A DNA stretch of 64,000 nt, taken from Thalassospira sp. MCCC 1A03138. GTDB lineage: Bacteria > Pseudomonadota > Alphaproteobacteria > Rhodospirillales > Thalassospiraceae. Of this stretch, positions 18,270 to 26,569 are shown one piece after another (position 1 is the stretch's first letter; every line of letters starts with the position of its first letter). Location of the stretch: contig NZ_JFJY01000008.1 of NCBI RefSeq assembly GCF_002115785.1, forward strand, positions 62,001 to 126,000, given 5' to 3'. The notes beneath the pieces are model-generated. The model saw only the letters and a program-made list of their open reading frames with translations. It had not been told where the DNA came from and ran no database searches. The position numbers and the translations under genes were made by a program.

Positions 18270-18782
18270 ATGCTTATACGCGATGAGACAAAGTCCGATA
18301 TTCCGGCAATCCATGCGTTGCTGGCTAGCGCATTTGCAACAGCCCCTCATAGTCAGCAAACTGAGCATCTGATTGTCGATGCCTTGCGCAAAAAGGGCAA
18401 GCTCAGCATTTCGCTTGTCGCGATTGAAGATAACGGACTTGTCGGGTGCGTAGCCTTCTCGCCGATTACCATCGATGACAAAAATATCGACTGGTTCGGC
18501 CTTGGGCCGGTGGCGGTGTGCCCCGACCGACAGGGTTTTGGCATCGGATCGGAACTGATCCAGGCAGGCATTGCACGCTTGCGGGTCAATGATGCGGCGG
18601 GGTGCGTGGTGCTGGGCGAACCTGATTATTACAGCCGGTTCGGCTTTGCTCCCCTGCCCGACTTGAAACTGGACGGCGTTCCGGACCAGTATTTCATGGC
18701 CCGCCCGCTGATGGATGATATTCCGGCGGGCAAGGCTGAATATGATTCGGCATTTTACATTTCCCCGAACGACCACTCATAG
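18270..18782 (+). CDS. GNAT family N-acetyltransferase (YhbS-like)
   Basis: A 170-residue cytosolic acetyl-CoA-dependent transferase. The acetyl-CoA pyrophosphate loop is visible as VCPDRQGFGIGSELIQAG near residue 85, after the beta-strand DWFGLGPVAV. The final YYSRFGFAPLPDLKLDGVPD block is characteristic of YhbS-like proteins. GGGACGG lies upstream of the ATG. A bidirectional terminator separates it from the convergent outer-membrane protein gene. The acetyl acceptor is not predictable. Confidence 0.9.
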   Translation: MLIRDETKSDIPAIHALLASAFATAPHSQQTEHLIVDALRKKGKLSISLVAIEDNGLVGCVAFSPITIDDKNIDWFGLGPVAVCPDRQGFGIGSELIQAGIARLRVNDAAGCVVLGEPDYYSRFGFAPLPDLKLDGVPDQYFMARPLMDDIPAGKAEYDSAFYISPNDHS

Positions 18783-18784
18783 AA

Positions 18785-18813
18785 AAACAGCCGGAATTTG
18801 ACCGGCTGTTTTT
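18785..18813. terminator. Bidirectional terminator, GNAT / OMP genes
   Basis: AAACAGCCGG and CCGGCTGTTT form a 10-bp stem with a 7-nt loop and A/T runs on both sides. Confidence 0.85.
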
Positions 18814-18851
18814 GCATTTTGCCTCAGATGCGATGGCAATAACTATCGTCT

Positions 18852-19565
18852 TCAGAACGCCAAGTTCAGCGAAATACCGATATTCGCACGCCAAACGTCT
18901 TCAATCTGATAAGGTTTGATTTCTGTGACCCCCAGATTTCCACGGCGCGTATTTCCGGTTTCAAACCCTCCGGAATAGGCAACCAATGCATCCAAGCCCA
19001 ATTTGGTGCCCGGTGCGAATTCATAGTTAACCCCAGCACCAATCTGAGCAATCGGGCTGATCTCGGTATGCTCTTCCACATCGGAGAGAAACGATCCAGA
19101 ACCCAAGTCTGTTTCAGTTACATCCGACAGCGTATTAAAGGTGACCCCAAGCCCGGCAGTGGTTCTGAAGGTCGTCACATCCGACAGGGGAAAATCATAA
19201 GCTAAATTGGCCATAACCGCGTCGCTGCTTGCCGTCCCCTCAAAATCCGACGCAGCGCTGATGGCAGGGAAATTTGCATTCCAGCTAATGTCTCCACTGA
19301 CATGCTGATAGCTTAAAAAGGCAGAGAGCGACGGATTGAACCTATAGCCGACATGTCCACCAACACCCACGGTATTCCCGAAATCGACGTTGGTGACGAC
19401 CCCGCCACCGCCAACTGCAGCGCCTCCGTCGGTTGTACTGGAAGAGCCTCGCGCCATTCCGCCCAGAATATCAATCCCACCGAAGACATTTGAATCACCT
19501 GCCAGTACCGGAACAGGCAACAAAGCTGGAACGATGCCAGCAAGGAGAAAAAACCTCGATATCAA
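18852..19565 (-). CDS. Outer-membrane beta-barrel protein (opacity/Omp25-like)
   Basis: A 237-residue exported protein. The proposed start is TTG 19565 because AAGGATT lies 6 nt upstream; no ATG is suitable. A signal peptide follows (SRFFLLAGIVPALLPVPVLA, cleavage before GDSNVFGG). The mature part alternates hydrophobic and polar residues in at least eight strand-like segments, such as VGVGGHVGYRFNPSLSAFLS, and ends with RANIGISLNLAF, a C-terminal phenylalanine as expected for barrels recognised by BamA. Function is probably structural or adhesion-related; I cannot assign a ligand. Confidence 0.75.
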   Translation of the reverse strand: MISRFFLLAGIVPALLPVPVLAGDSNVFGGIDILGGMARGSSSTTDGGAAVGGGGVVTNVDFGNTVGVGGHVGYRFNPSLSAFLSYQHVSGDISWNANFPAISAASDFEGTASSDAVMANLAYDFPLSDVTTFRTTAGLGVTFNTLSDVTETDLGSGSFLSDVEEHTEISPIAQIGAGVNYEFAPGTKLGLDALVAYSGGFETGNTRRGNLGVTEIKPYQIEDVWRANIGISLNLAF

Positions 19566-19791
19566 TGCCCCAATCCTTGAATTATGATTGTGCTTTATTT
19601 GAACACCCCACAAACCACAACTACAGGATTTTTTATAATCAATCCATTATTACCAAAAGGGGAATTTCCTGAATAGTCGAAGAAAACTGTTCGATTTTTC
19701 TGCCAGACCCGAGACGCACTAAACTGTCCCCTTCCTCTGGTTGAGGAGGAAAGAAAGCACAAATTAGCTCATGCGGCCCTAAAAACGCAGT

Positions 19792-20535
19792 TTAGTAGAG
19801 ATGCTGCCCACCGGTTACAAAAATTTCCGTGCCGGTAACATAGCTGCTGTCTTCGCCAACCAGATAATGAACGGCAGCAGCGACGTCTTCGGGGGTGCCC
19901 ATGCGGTTCATCGGGATGCGGGGTACCAGTGCCTCGTATTCCGGAGAAATCATTGCGGTTTTGATCTCGCCGGGTGCCACGGCATTGACCCGCACGCCCA
20001 GTTCAGCAAACTCCACTGCCATTTCACGTGTCAGCCCCGAAAGGGCGGCCTTGGACGTGGAATAAGCCGATCCGGCAAACGGATGAACATAATGGCCCGC
20101 GATTGAGGTGATATTACAAATCGCCCCCTTACCCCGATGCAGGGCGGCAGCAAAGCCACGCGACAAAGTCAACGGGGTAAAGAAGTTCAGTTCGAAGACA
20201 TCACGCCATGCCTCGATATCGCCATTCAGGCAGCCGAGCCGTTCTTTATACGGCGTCTTGGGCGATACCCCGGCATTATTGACCAATGCATGCAGCGGAT
20301 CGTCGCCAAGAACTTCGTTGGCCTGCTTGATGAAAAGCTCGACATCTTCGGGTTTGGAAAGATCGGCAGCAATATGAATGCCCTGTGCCGGATCACGCGG
20401 GCAACTGGGCGGCGGGGCTTCACGTGAACAGCAAATCACCCGCCAGCCGCGTGCGGCAAAATAACCGACCGTAACATGGCCGATCCCCCGGCTTGCACCG
20501 GTCAGGACAACGGTTCTCGGGGCATTGGCATTCAT
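19792..20535 (-). CDS. SDR family oxidoreductase
   Basis: A 247-residue classical short-chain dehydrogenase. The nucleotide-binding motif TGASRGIG is at residues 12-19, the NNAG motif at ALVNNAGVSP near 88, and the catalytic serine and YxxxK in NITSIAGHYVHPF and YSTSKAALSG near 140-165. It closes with the family segment GEDSSYVTGTEIFVTGGQ. CSRE after the second strand favours NADP(H). Two cysteine-rich polar inserts (CCSREAPPPSCPRD) are unusual. The gene is alone and divergent from the SRAP gene; substrate unknown. Confidence 0.9.
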   Translation of the reverse strand: MNANAPRTVVLTGASRGIGHVTVGYFAARGWRVICCSREAPPPSCPRDPAQGIHIAADLSKPEDVELFIKQANEVLGDDPLHALVNNAGVSPKTPYKERLGCLNGDIEAWRDVFELNFFTPLTLSRGFAAALHRGKGAICNITSIAGHYVHPFAGSAYSTSKAALSGLTREMAVEFAELGVRVNAVAPGEIKTAMISPEYEALVPRIPMNRMGTPEDVAAAVHYLVGEDSSYVTGTEIFVTGGQHLY

Positions 20536-20719
20536 TGAGTGGCTCTTTCAAATCCCGCGCGCCGAAGTGGCGCGTTATATCGCATCGTCATCTTCTTATA
20601 GCATTACGGTTCGTCGCAAGCACGCATCGCAACACGCGTTCCTATATAGGACGAAGGTTGTGTCAAAACCAGTCAAACGGCTATGATCATTGTCAATTAA
20701 GGAACAGGCAGACAATCCG

Positions 20720-21433
20720 ATGTGCAGCCAATACCAGCTTATCAACGACATGAACGCGTTTCAGATACAACTGGCCATCGACCTTAGCGATATCATTCGC
20801 AAGGAAGCATCGGATTTTGCAGACGACCGAGATGTAGGCGGGTGGGATGCAGATGGGCGAGATACCGAAAAGCCATTGGAAGACGCGGACCAAGCCGCAT
20901 TTGAAAGCCTGTCTGGCATTCGACGCCCGACCGATCCGGTGATTGTGATCCTGCCGGGTCAAAAGGCTGCTTCGCGCCGTTGGGGGTTAAGCGTTTCAAC
21001 GCTGAATGCGCCACTGATCAATGCCCGTGCCGAAACCCTTGATCAGAAACCGACCTTTCGCCCCTTGCTGGACCGGCGTTGCCTGATACCGGCGACAAGC
21101 TGGTTTGAATGGCGCAAGGATGGCACAGCGAAGCACAAAACCCGCATTACCCTGCCAGATCATCAGCCAGTGCTGTTTGCCGGGCTTGAAAACGGACGCG
21201 AGGCGGTCATCATCACCTGCGCCCCCGCACAGGCAATTTCACATATCCATGACCGCATGCCCGCCGTGATCGGGCCAAACCATATCGCCGGATGGCTTGA
21301 TCCAGTCAACGGATTTGACGTCGTGCGTCACATGCTGGGCCCGGTGCCCAATCATGTTCTGGATTGGTGCGAAGAAGATGTCTTTGAAAAAAAGAATTCG
21401 CGAAAGCGAAAAGACCAGATCAACCTGTTCTGA
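20720..21433 (+). CDS. SRAP/HMCES-family abasic-site DNA-protein crosslink protein
   Basis: A 237-residue SOS response-associated peptidase (YedK type), which uses an N-terminal cysteine to form a thiazolidine crosslink with abasic sites in single-stranded DNA. ATG 20720 is chosen because it places Cys at position 2 (MCSQYQL), as the mechanism requires after Met removal; an in-frame start at 20690 would bury it. Other active-site elements are NARAET near residue 98, the glutamate in ATSWFEWRKDG near 122 and the histidine in HIHDRMPAVI near 175. Compared with YedK, residues 20-60 include a longer acidic linker. A ribosome-binding site is weak. Confidence 0.92.
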   Translation: MCSQYQLINDMNAFQIQLAIDLSDIIRKEASDFADDRDVGGWDADGRDTEKPLEDADQAAFESLSGIRRPTDPVIVILPGQKAASRRWGLSVSTLNAPLINARAETLDQKPTFRPLLDRRCLIPATSWFEWRKDGTAKHKTRITLPDHQPVLFAGLENGREAVIITCAPAQAISHIHDRMPAVIGPNHIAGWLDPVNGFDVVRHMLGPVPNHVLDWCEEDVFEKKNSRKRKDQINLF

Positions 21434-21457
21434 TCGGGACATCAGGGACTTTGTAAG

Positions 21458-21646
21458 TTATTCGCCATCCACATCGTTGGCGGCACATGGTGCTTCATTG
21501 CAATTGCTAACAGGGCCAGCAGCAACACCGGAATAGCTTGCAACCAAAGCGCCAAGATCGGGCAAGCCGACATTCTGACGGGTAAGCTCCCGGCTCAGAT
21601 CCTCGGACATGGATGCGAAATCAATGACATCGCGAAGTGATAACAT
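21458..21646 (-). CDS. Small hypothetical protein
   Basis: A tentative 62-residue protein. It begins with LSLRDVIDFASMSEDLSREL, which resembles small helical proteins with a LSxxDxIDF start that are common in Rhodospirillales, and ends with two cysteines in NCNEAPCAAND. GGGGA lies about 8 nt before the ATG. The open frame continues upstream to 21820 but that part runs through the terminator of the Usp gene, so I use the shorter form. No function can be assigned. Confidence 0.45.
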   Translation of the reverse strand: MLSLRDVIDFASMSEDLSRELTRQNVGLPDLGALVASYSGVAAGPVSNCNEAPCAANDVDGE

Positions 21647-21767
21647 GGGATTTTCCCCTGCCAGACGTTTCTTCCACTGTTCTTTTATCGGGCGAAGGCC
21701 TCGTTGATCGGGCCGTCGTCTTTGTAAGATTTCAGTAACGGTGGCGGGTTTTGTTCGCAGACGCAAC

Positions 21768-21797
21768 AAAAAAGGCGCAAAGGACTGCGCCTTTTTT
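21768..21797 (-). terminator. Terminator after tandem Usp gene
   Basis: AAAAAAGGCGCA and TGCGCCTTTTTT form a 12-bp stem with a 6-nt loop and T runs in both directions; it ends the Usp transcript read on the minus strand. Confidence 0.85.
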
Positions 21798-21859
21798 GTC
21801 ATATACCAATGATCATACAAATAATCATCCGGATTTCAGGATGTTACGTGACCCATGGG

Positions 21860-22717
21860 TCAATGCATTATCCAAAGCGGCAAAGTGCATTTTGCCAGCA
21901 TATCCTGTGTAACACCACCAAGGATCATTTCCTTGAACCGCGAATGGCTGTAAGCGCCAAGTACGATGCTATCGGCACCGACCTTTTCTGCCTCGGATAT
22001 CAAGGCATTAGCAACGTGCGACTGTTCGGGCAATTCGGACACCCGCGCCTCGACTCCGTGCCAAAGGAACTGTTCGGCCAATGCTTTGGCACAGGCGCGC
22101 CCATGGGGGACTTCGCCGACACTAACGATGGTGACTTCCTTGGCCGTACGCAAAAGTGGCATGGCCGATGTCACGGCACGGGCGGCTTCCACTCCGCCAT
22201 TCCAGGCAATCACGACTTTTTCGCCAACGGTTTCGGGTGTTTTTTCTGGCGCAACGAGCAACGGACGACCGGTTTCCATCAGGGCGGCATCAAAAGTAAG
22301 CGATGCGGCAGCTTCGCGCGGTTCGCGGCCAATAACCACAAGATCAAACAGACGACCACGTCGGGCAACGGTTTCGTCTTCACGACCATTGTCGCGCCGC
22401 CATGCACAGGTCGCCTGAAGATCGGCCATCGGAACGGCGGCCTCGGCAACGGCGGCGGCGTCACGCGCCGCATCATAGGCAGCACGCCCGCGGGTTTCAC
22501 GGCGCTGGGTTTCGTTTTCAGCAGCCCGCATCATTTCTTCGATGATCAGGCCCGACATGCCTTCGCCGACAATCGGGATCGCATCTTGTGGTTCAGCGGC
22601 AACAAACAATGCCTCAAGATGTGCATCAAATCTTTTGGCCGTCCGGAACGCCAGATCCAGTACACGCTGATCAATGTTCGAACCCGCCACCGGGGCCAGA
22701 ATTGTTCTTACTGCCAT
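21860..22717 (-). CDS. Tandem-domain universal stress protein
   Basis: A 285-residue cytosolic protein with two Usp domains (about 1-145 and 155-285). The first begins AVRTILAPVAGSNIDQRVLD; the second carries the nucleotide-binding loop LGAYSHSRFKEMILGGVTQD close to the C-terminus. The central helices are alanine- and arginine-rich. ATG 22717 has GGGAGTG upstream and is preferred to the longer frame. It resembles the Usp at 12.1 kb in the C-terminal LGGVTQ loop, so the two are paralogues or at least the same subfamily. Likely monocistronic. Confidence 0.92.
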   Translation of the reverse strand: MAVRTILAPVAGSNIDQRVLDLAFRTAKRFDAHLEALFVAAEPQDAIPIVGEGMSGLIIEEMMRAAENETQRRETRGRAAYDAARDAAAVAEAAVPMADLQATCAWRRDNGREDETVARRGRLFDLVVIGREPREAAASLTFDAALMETGRPLLVAPEKTPETVGEKVVIAWNGGVEAARAVTSAMPLLRTAKEVTIVSVGEVPHGRACAKALAEQFLWHGVEARVSELPEQSHVANALISEAEKVGADSIVLGAYSHSRFKEMILGGVTQDMLAKCTLPLWIMH

Positions 22718-23039
22718 CGCACTCACTCCCGAGAATTGATGTGTCTTCCGACACGTGTGCCTTGTTGCGATCACTAGAATGCGTCAAGACGTCAGAAAGG
22801 GACAGTCTGCAACCAGAAAACGCATCTTTCCTTGTTCAAGATCAAAACTTTTATAAAAGATCCCGTCCATGCATTGAAAAGGGGCTTTCCCCTACGAAAT
22901 GCTTAGGCTGAGAAAGAAACCAGTGTAACATCAAACCAATGCGTTGCCGAATGCCGAAGATTAATCATCCTATACGGTTTATTGGTCTTAACGTGCCAGA
23001 AAATAGCCGCACTGACTTCGAGAATGGATACTGCCTGCG
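22718..23039. other. Intergenic region between divergent usp and arsR-type genes
   Basis: About 320 bp with promoters expected for both flanking genes. AT-rich stretches occur around 22840-22860 and 22950-22990, but I find no clear operator palindrome or gene. Confidence 0.4.
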
Positions 23040-23345
23040 ATGCCCTATAAAAACTTGCATGAAAACGCTCGCGAGGCTGCCGAGTTCCTGAAAACATTGG
23101 GAAACGAGTGGCGTCTGATGGTTTTATGTTCGCTTGGAACAACAGAAAAATCAGTCAGCGCGCTTGAAGGTGAACTAGGTATTAAACAATCCGCCCTGTC
23201 GCAACATCTTGCCCGTTTGCGCCGCGAGGGACTGGTCAAGACACGCCGGGAATCGCAAACCATCTATTATTCACTGGCCAATCCCGAGATCATGAAAATC
23301 ATCGTCGTGTTACAGGAAGTCTTCTGCCCGTCAGAAGAATACTGA
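23040..23345 (+). CDS. ArsR-family regulator with BigR/SqrR-like cysteine pair
   Basis: A 101-residue winged-helix repressor. The recognition region QSALSQHLARLRREGLVKTR (residues 51-70) is nearly identical to the BigR, SqrR and YgaV group, in which two cysteines form a di- or tetrasulfide bond when cells meet persulfides. Corresponding cysteines are seen in LMVLCSLG near residue 30 and EVFCPSEEY near residue 97. I infer a reactive-sulfur or redox sensor rather than an arsenic sensor. Sulfide oxidation genes are not adjacent. A close paralogue is found at 60.5 kb. A terminator follows. Confidence 0.85.
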   Translation: MPYKNLHENAREAAEFLKTLGNEWRLMVLCSLGTTEKSVSALEGELGIKQSALSQHLARLRREGLVKTRRESQTIYYSLANPEIMKIIVVLQEVFCPSEEY

Positions 23346-23361
23346 TCAAACCAGCCAAACA

Positions 23362-23391
23362 AAAACGCGCGAACCGACATTCGCGCGTTTT
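23362..23391. terminator. Bidirectional terminator, arsR-type / pdxH
   Basis: AAAACGCGCGAA and TTCGCGCGTTTT form a 12-bp stem with a 6-nt loop between convergent genes. Confidence 0.87.
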
Positions 23392-23415
23392 GCATTTTCA
23401 GAACAGCCTTCCACA

Positions 23416-24036
23416 TCACGGGAAAAGCTTTTGCAGGTTCCAGCCCTTATCCTCGGCATCGCGGGTGTAAAGCTGGCGATCATGCAGGCGGAACTTGCCT
23501 TCGGACCAGAATTCGATGCGATCAGGGATCAGGCGGAAGCCGCCCCAATGCTCCGGGCGAGGTACTTTGCCCAGCCCGAATTTGGCGGTGAATTCGGCAA
23601 CCCGTTTTTCCAGATCGAACCGGCCACTCATCGGGCGGGACTGGGTTGACGCCCACGCACCAAGCTGGCTGCCGCGCGGTCGGGATGCGAAATACTCGTC
23701 GGACTCCACAGTGTCGACCTTGATCACCGCCCCCTCGATGCGAACGCATTTTTCAAGCGACTTCCAGTGAAAGCACAATGCGGCGAAACTGTTTTCGGCA
23801 AGCTGATCGCCCTTGCGGCTTTCATAGTTGGTGTAAAAAACAAAACCGCGCAGATCAAAGTCCTTAAGCAGTACAATTCGCGCCGAAGGCCGCCCGCGCG
23901 CATCTGCTGTCGCCAGCGTCATCGCATCCGGATACGGTTTCTCCTTGTTTTTCGCCTCTTTAAACCACACGTCAAAAAGATCGAACGGTACGGCATGATC
24001 TTCATGCCCCATTTTTGGCGTATTTTTTTCGTCCAT
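23416..24036 (-). CDS. pdxH: Pyridoxamine 5'-phosphate oxidase
   Basis: The 206-residue FMN enzyme oxidises pyridoxine or pyridoxamine 5'-phosphate to pyridoxal 5'-phosphate. FMN-contact segments are GRPSARIVLLKDFDLRGFVF near residue 50 and FYTNYESRKGDQLAENSFAA near 70. Later come SRPRGSQLGAWASTQSRPM near 118 and the C-terminal LYTRDAEDKGWNLQKLFP, which forms part of the substrate pocket. Length and order are standard. It is divergent from the glycine-zipper lipoprotein gene. PLP made here serves hemA and the class III aminotransferase in this window among many others. Confidence 0.97.
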   Translation of the reverse strand: MDEKNTPKMGHEDHAVPFDLFDVWFKEAKNKEKPYPDAMTLATADARGRPSARIVLLKDFDLRGFVFYTNYESRKGDQLAENSFAALCFHWKSLEKCVRIEGAVIKVDTVESDEYFASRPRGSQLGAWASTQSRPMSGRFDLEKRVAEFTAKFGLGKVPRPEHWGGFRLIPDRIEFWSEGKFRLHDRQLYTRDAEDKGWNLQKLFP

Positions 24037-24184
24037 TGGGGTCAGGATTCCTTTGATAGTTCAAAATCCGCACCAAATTCGAAAGATACGGGTTTTGGAT
24101 ATACGTGAAACGACGCAATCAAGATCGTTCCGTAGATACAGAACATATCGGTTGGGACAGGAAAGACAAGGTAGGCAAAAAAAT

Positions 24185-24661
24185 ATGAAATTTCGTCATA
24201 TCGTAATCCCCGTCATAATGACCGCATTCATTACCGGTTGTGCACAGGATCAAGGCCAGAAACAAACCGCAGGCACCCTTTTGGGCGCGGTTGGTGGTGC
24301 GGTTGCCGGTGCGCAGTTCGGCAAAGGATCGGGACAGCTTGTCGGTGTGGCACTTGGTACACTGGCTGGCGCCTTTATCGGCAGTGAAGTCGGCAAGTCA
24401 CTGGACAATGCCGACCGCGCGATCATGGCACAAAGCACGCAGCGCACCCTTGAAAGTGCGCCGACGGGCCAGACATCGACCTGGAACAACCCCGATACCG
24501 GGGTTCGTGGTACGGTAACCCCGACCCGGACCTATCAGGAACCGAAAACCCAGGAATATTGCCGTGAATACCAGCAGACCGTCACCATCGGCGGCAAGCA
24601 GGAAGAAGCGTACGGCACCGCATGCCGCAAGCCGGATGGAAGCTGGGAAGTTGTAAACTGA
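24185..24661 (+). CDS. Glycine-zipper 17-kDa surface antigen-like lipoprotein
   Basis: A 158-residue outer-membrane lipoprotein candidate. The signal peptide ends in the lipobox FITGC (Cys near residue 19). Residues 28-75 hold a glycine-zipper repeat (LGAVGGAVAGAQFGKGSGQL, then VGVALGTLAGAFIGSEVGKS), and a C-terminal domain of about 55 residues includes EYCREYQQTVTIGGK and ACRKPDGSWEVV with two cysteines. This is the layout of the rickettsial 17-kDa antigen family, common in alphaproteobacteria. Its role in envelope stability is inferred from the family. AAGGTAGG precedes the ATG. Confidence 0.9.
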   Translation: MKFRHIVIPVIMTAFITGCAQDQGQKQTAGTLLGAVGGAVAGAQFGKGSGQLVGVALGTLAGAFIGSEVGKSLDNADRAIMAQSTQRTLESAPTGQTSTWNNPDTGVRGTVTPTRTYQEPKTQEYCREYQQTVTIGGKQEEAYGTACRKPDGSWEVVN

Positions 24662-24681
24662 CCGTCGCGAAACGACATTAA

Positions 24682-24719
24682 AAAAAGCGGCGCGTTCCTT
24701 GCGAACAGCGCCGCTTTTT
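24682..24719 (+). terminator. Terminator after glycine-zipper lipoprotein gene
   Basis: AAAAAGCGGCGC and GCGCCGCTTTTT form a 12-bp stem; the loop contains a further GTTC/GAAC pairing. Confidence 0.88.
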
Positions 24720-24830
24720 CATATCTGAGCCGTGTCAAGGACAGCAATAAAAACAAATGCCTTCCTTGCAACAGCCAATACAGGCCTATAATACATTTAT
24801 AGCGTTTCCCATTTTCCAACCGGTCAGGCG

Positions 24831-25760
24831 ATGCAGGATCCCTACAAGACTTTGGGCGTTGCCAAAAACGCCACCCAGGACGAAATCAAAAAAGCCTATC
24901 GCAAACTTGCGCGCGAATTGCACCCGGACGTCAATCCCGGTGACACCAAGATCGAAGAGCGGTTTAAGAAAGTTTCGGCCGCCTATCATCTTTTGGGGGA
25001 TGCCGAACGTCGCAAAAAATATGACGCGGGCGAAATTGATGCCGATGGCCGTGAAACCGGGCCGTTTGGCCGTGGTGGCGGTGCGCGTTATAGCGGCCAG
25101 GCTGGCGGTGATCCGTTTGGTTTTTCCGGTGCCAATGCCGAGGATATCTTTGACGAGATTTTCGGCAAGGCTGGCCGTAGCGGCGGGGGCGGGGGCGGCT
25201 TCGGTGGTTTTGGTGGGCGCAGACAGGCAGAAAAGGTCAAAGGACCCAATATTTCCTATGAGCTTAGCCTTGATCTGGCCGAAGCCATTATCGGCACGAC
25301 CAAGCGCATCAATCTTGCCAGCGGTAAAAGCCTTGAAGTCCGCATCCCTGCCGGAAGCGAAGATGGCCAGACCCTTCGCCTGAAAGGCCAGGGAATGACC
25401 GGCATGAATGGCGGGGAAGCTGGTGATGCGCTGATCAAGCTGCATGTCCACCCGGACAAGGTTTTCCGTCGCGAAGGCAATGACCTGCATTGCGATCTTG
25501 CGATCAGCCTGGCCGAAGCAATCCTTGGCGGGTCTATCGAAGTCCCTACGATCAATGGCAAGGTCAGCATGAAACTCCCCGCCAACGCCAATAGCGGCAC
25601 GAAATTGCGGCTACGTGGCAAGGGTGCGGCATATGACCGGGGTGACAAACGCGGCGATCAATATGTACATCTGACCGTAAAGCTGCCCGAAGATCGCGAC
25701 GATGAACTGATCGATTTCGTACGAGAATGGTCGGAAAAACATCCTTACAAGGCACGTTAA
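24831..25760 (+). CDS. DnaJ-like co-chaperone without zinc finger (CbpA/DjlA type)
   Basis: A 309-residue Hsp70 co-chaperone. The J domain occupies residues 1-65, with the essential HPD in LARELHPDVNPG near residue 32. A Gly/Phe-rich linker follows (about 70-130, including GRSGGGGGGFGGFGGR). The two DnaJ C-terminal beta domains cover about 135-300 (PNISYELSLDLAEAIIGTTK and GKVSMKLPANANSGTKLRLR). The cysteine-rich zinc domain of true DnaJ is absent, so the protein is a type II or CbpA-like partner of DnaK. A similar gene near pdxH is common in alphaproteobacteria. ATG 24831 is not preceded by a strong ribosome-binding site. Confidence 0.93.
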   Translation: MQDPYKTLGVAKNATQDEIKKAYRKLARELHPDVNPGDTKIEERFKKVSAAYHLLGDAERRKKYDAGEIDADGRETGPFGRGGGARYSGQAGGDPFGFSGANAEDIFDEIFGKAGRSGGGGGGFGGFGGRRQAEKVKGPNISYELSLDLAEAIIGTTKRINLASGKSLEVRIPAGSEDGQTLRLKGQGMTGMNGGEAGDALIKLHVHPDKVFRREGNDLHCDLAISLAEAILGGSIEVPTINGKVSMKLPANANSGTKLRLRGKGAAYDRGDKRGDQYVHLTVKLPEDRDDELIDFVREWSEKHPYKAR

Positions 25761-25867
25761 CACGGGTAGCCCGGCCACGCCCGATTGCGGCTTGACCGGG
25801 CTCAAGACTCGCACCTGCTCTAACAGGCATTCTGCCTTTGCAGTTTTATCTGACAAAGGCAGAAGTC

Positions 25868-26281
25868 ATGAAACCCATTGCTCTTTCTACGATTCTTGCC
25901 GGTATCGCCCTGATCGGGTTGACCGCATTTGTCGGCACGTCGCGCCCGACGCTTGAACTTTCATACACGAATGATTGCCAAGACAGCACCGATTGGCAAA
26001 GCCGCCTTGTGGCCGAAGGTTTTGACGTTCGCGCCGCACAGGTCAGCAACCTGTCCCTTTCAGAACAACAGGCAATGATGATCACCCCTGCCCCGATGCG
26101 CGATTGCAAGATCGGGCGGGTTGCGGGTTATAGCGTGATCGGCGAGGTCCCGTCTGGCGATATCGTTACACTTTTGCGGCGCAAACCGGCGGATGTTATC
26201 GCGCTTGCCCTTGATGGCCCGGCACAGGAAACCGTAGCGATCCATTCTGATGGAGCAGTCGAGCGGCGCAGGTCAGAATAA
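25868..26281 (+). CDS. Degenerate DUF411-family protein, probably exported
   Basis: A 137-residue protein with an N-terminal hydrophobic segment (KPIALSTILAGIALIGLTAF) acting as signal or anchor. The rest follows the DUF411 pattern: an opening strand, WQSRLVAEGFDVRAAQVSNL, then GYSVIGEVPSGDIVTLLRRK and a final LALDGPA. DUF411 proteins typically bind copper or related metals through CGCC and SCHT motifs. Here these positions read NDCQDS and DCKIG, leaving single cysteines, so metal binding is probably altered or lost. It overlaps the next gene by one base (TAATG), indicating coupled translation. I infer descent from a DUF411 protein with changed function. Confidence 0.7.
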   Translation: MKPIALSTILAGIALIGLTAFVGTSRPTLELSYTNDCQDSTDWQSRLVAEGFDVRAAQVSNLSLSEQQAMMITPAPMRDCKIGRVAGYSVIGEVPSGDIVTLLRRKPADVIALALDGPAQETVAIHSDGAVERRRSE

Positions 26282-26547
26282 TGAAATATCTTTCGCGCTT
26301 GCGGCTTGCCTTTACCGGGATCGGAATGGTTGCGGTTGGCATTTTATGGGGCAGTGCTGCAATGGTCTGGTTGTCATTGCCCGGCGGCTCGCCGACATTC
26401 ATGCCCGCAAACAGTTTACTGCCCGCACTTGTGATCAGTCTTGCGATCTTTGGCGGGCTCGGCTTTGGGGCCGCAGTTCTGACCGAACGATGGGAGCGCG
26501 AAACCCTGCGGAACCGATCATCCGACCAAGCCCTGCCTCACAGGTAG
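26281..26547 (+). CDS. Small two-span membrane protein of unknown function
   Basis: An 88-residue protein with two hydrophobic segments, about residues 10-33 (AFTGIGMVAVGILWGSAAMV) and 46-68 (LLPALVISLAIFGGLGFGAA), and a basic C-terminal tail of 20 residues. I do not recognise a family. The start ATG overlaps the stop of the DUF411-like gene, so the two are translationally coupled and may act together at the inner membrane. Confidence 0.7.
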   Translation: MKYLSRLRLAFTGIGMVAVGILWGSAAMVWLSLPGGSPTFMPANSLLPALVISLAIFGGLGFGAAVLTERWERETLRNRSSDQALPHR

Positions 26548-26569
26548 ATATAAGACGGTGGAAACGGTT

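Noticed and set aside
21809..22777. A 322-codon open frame on the + strand
   Set aside because: Antisense to the tandem Usp gene; no family features.
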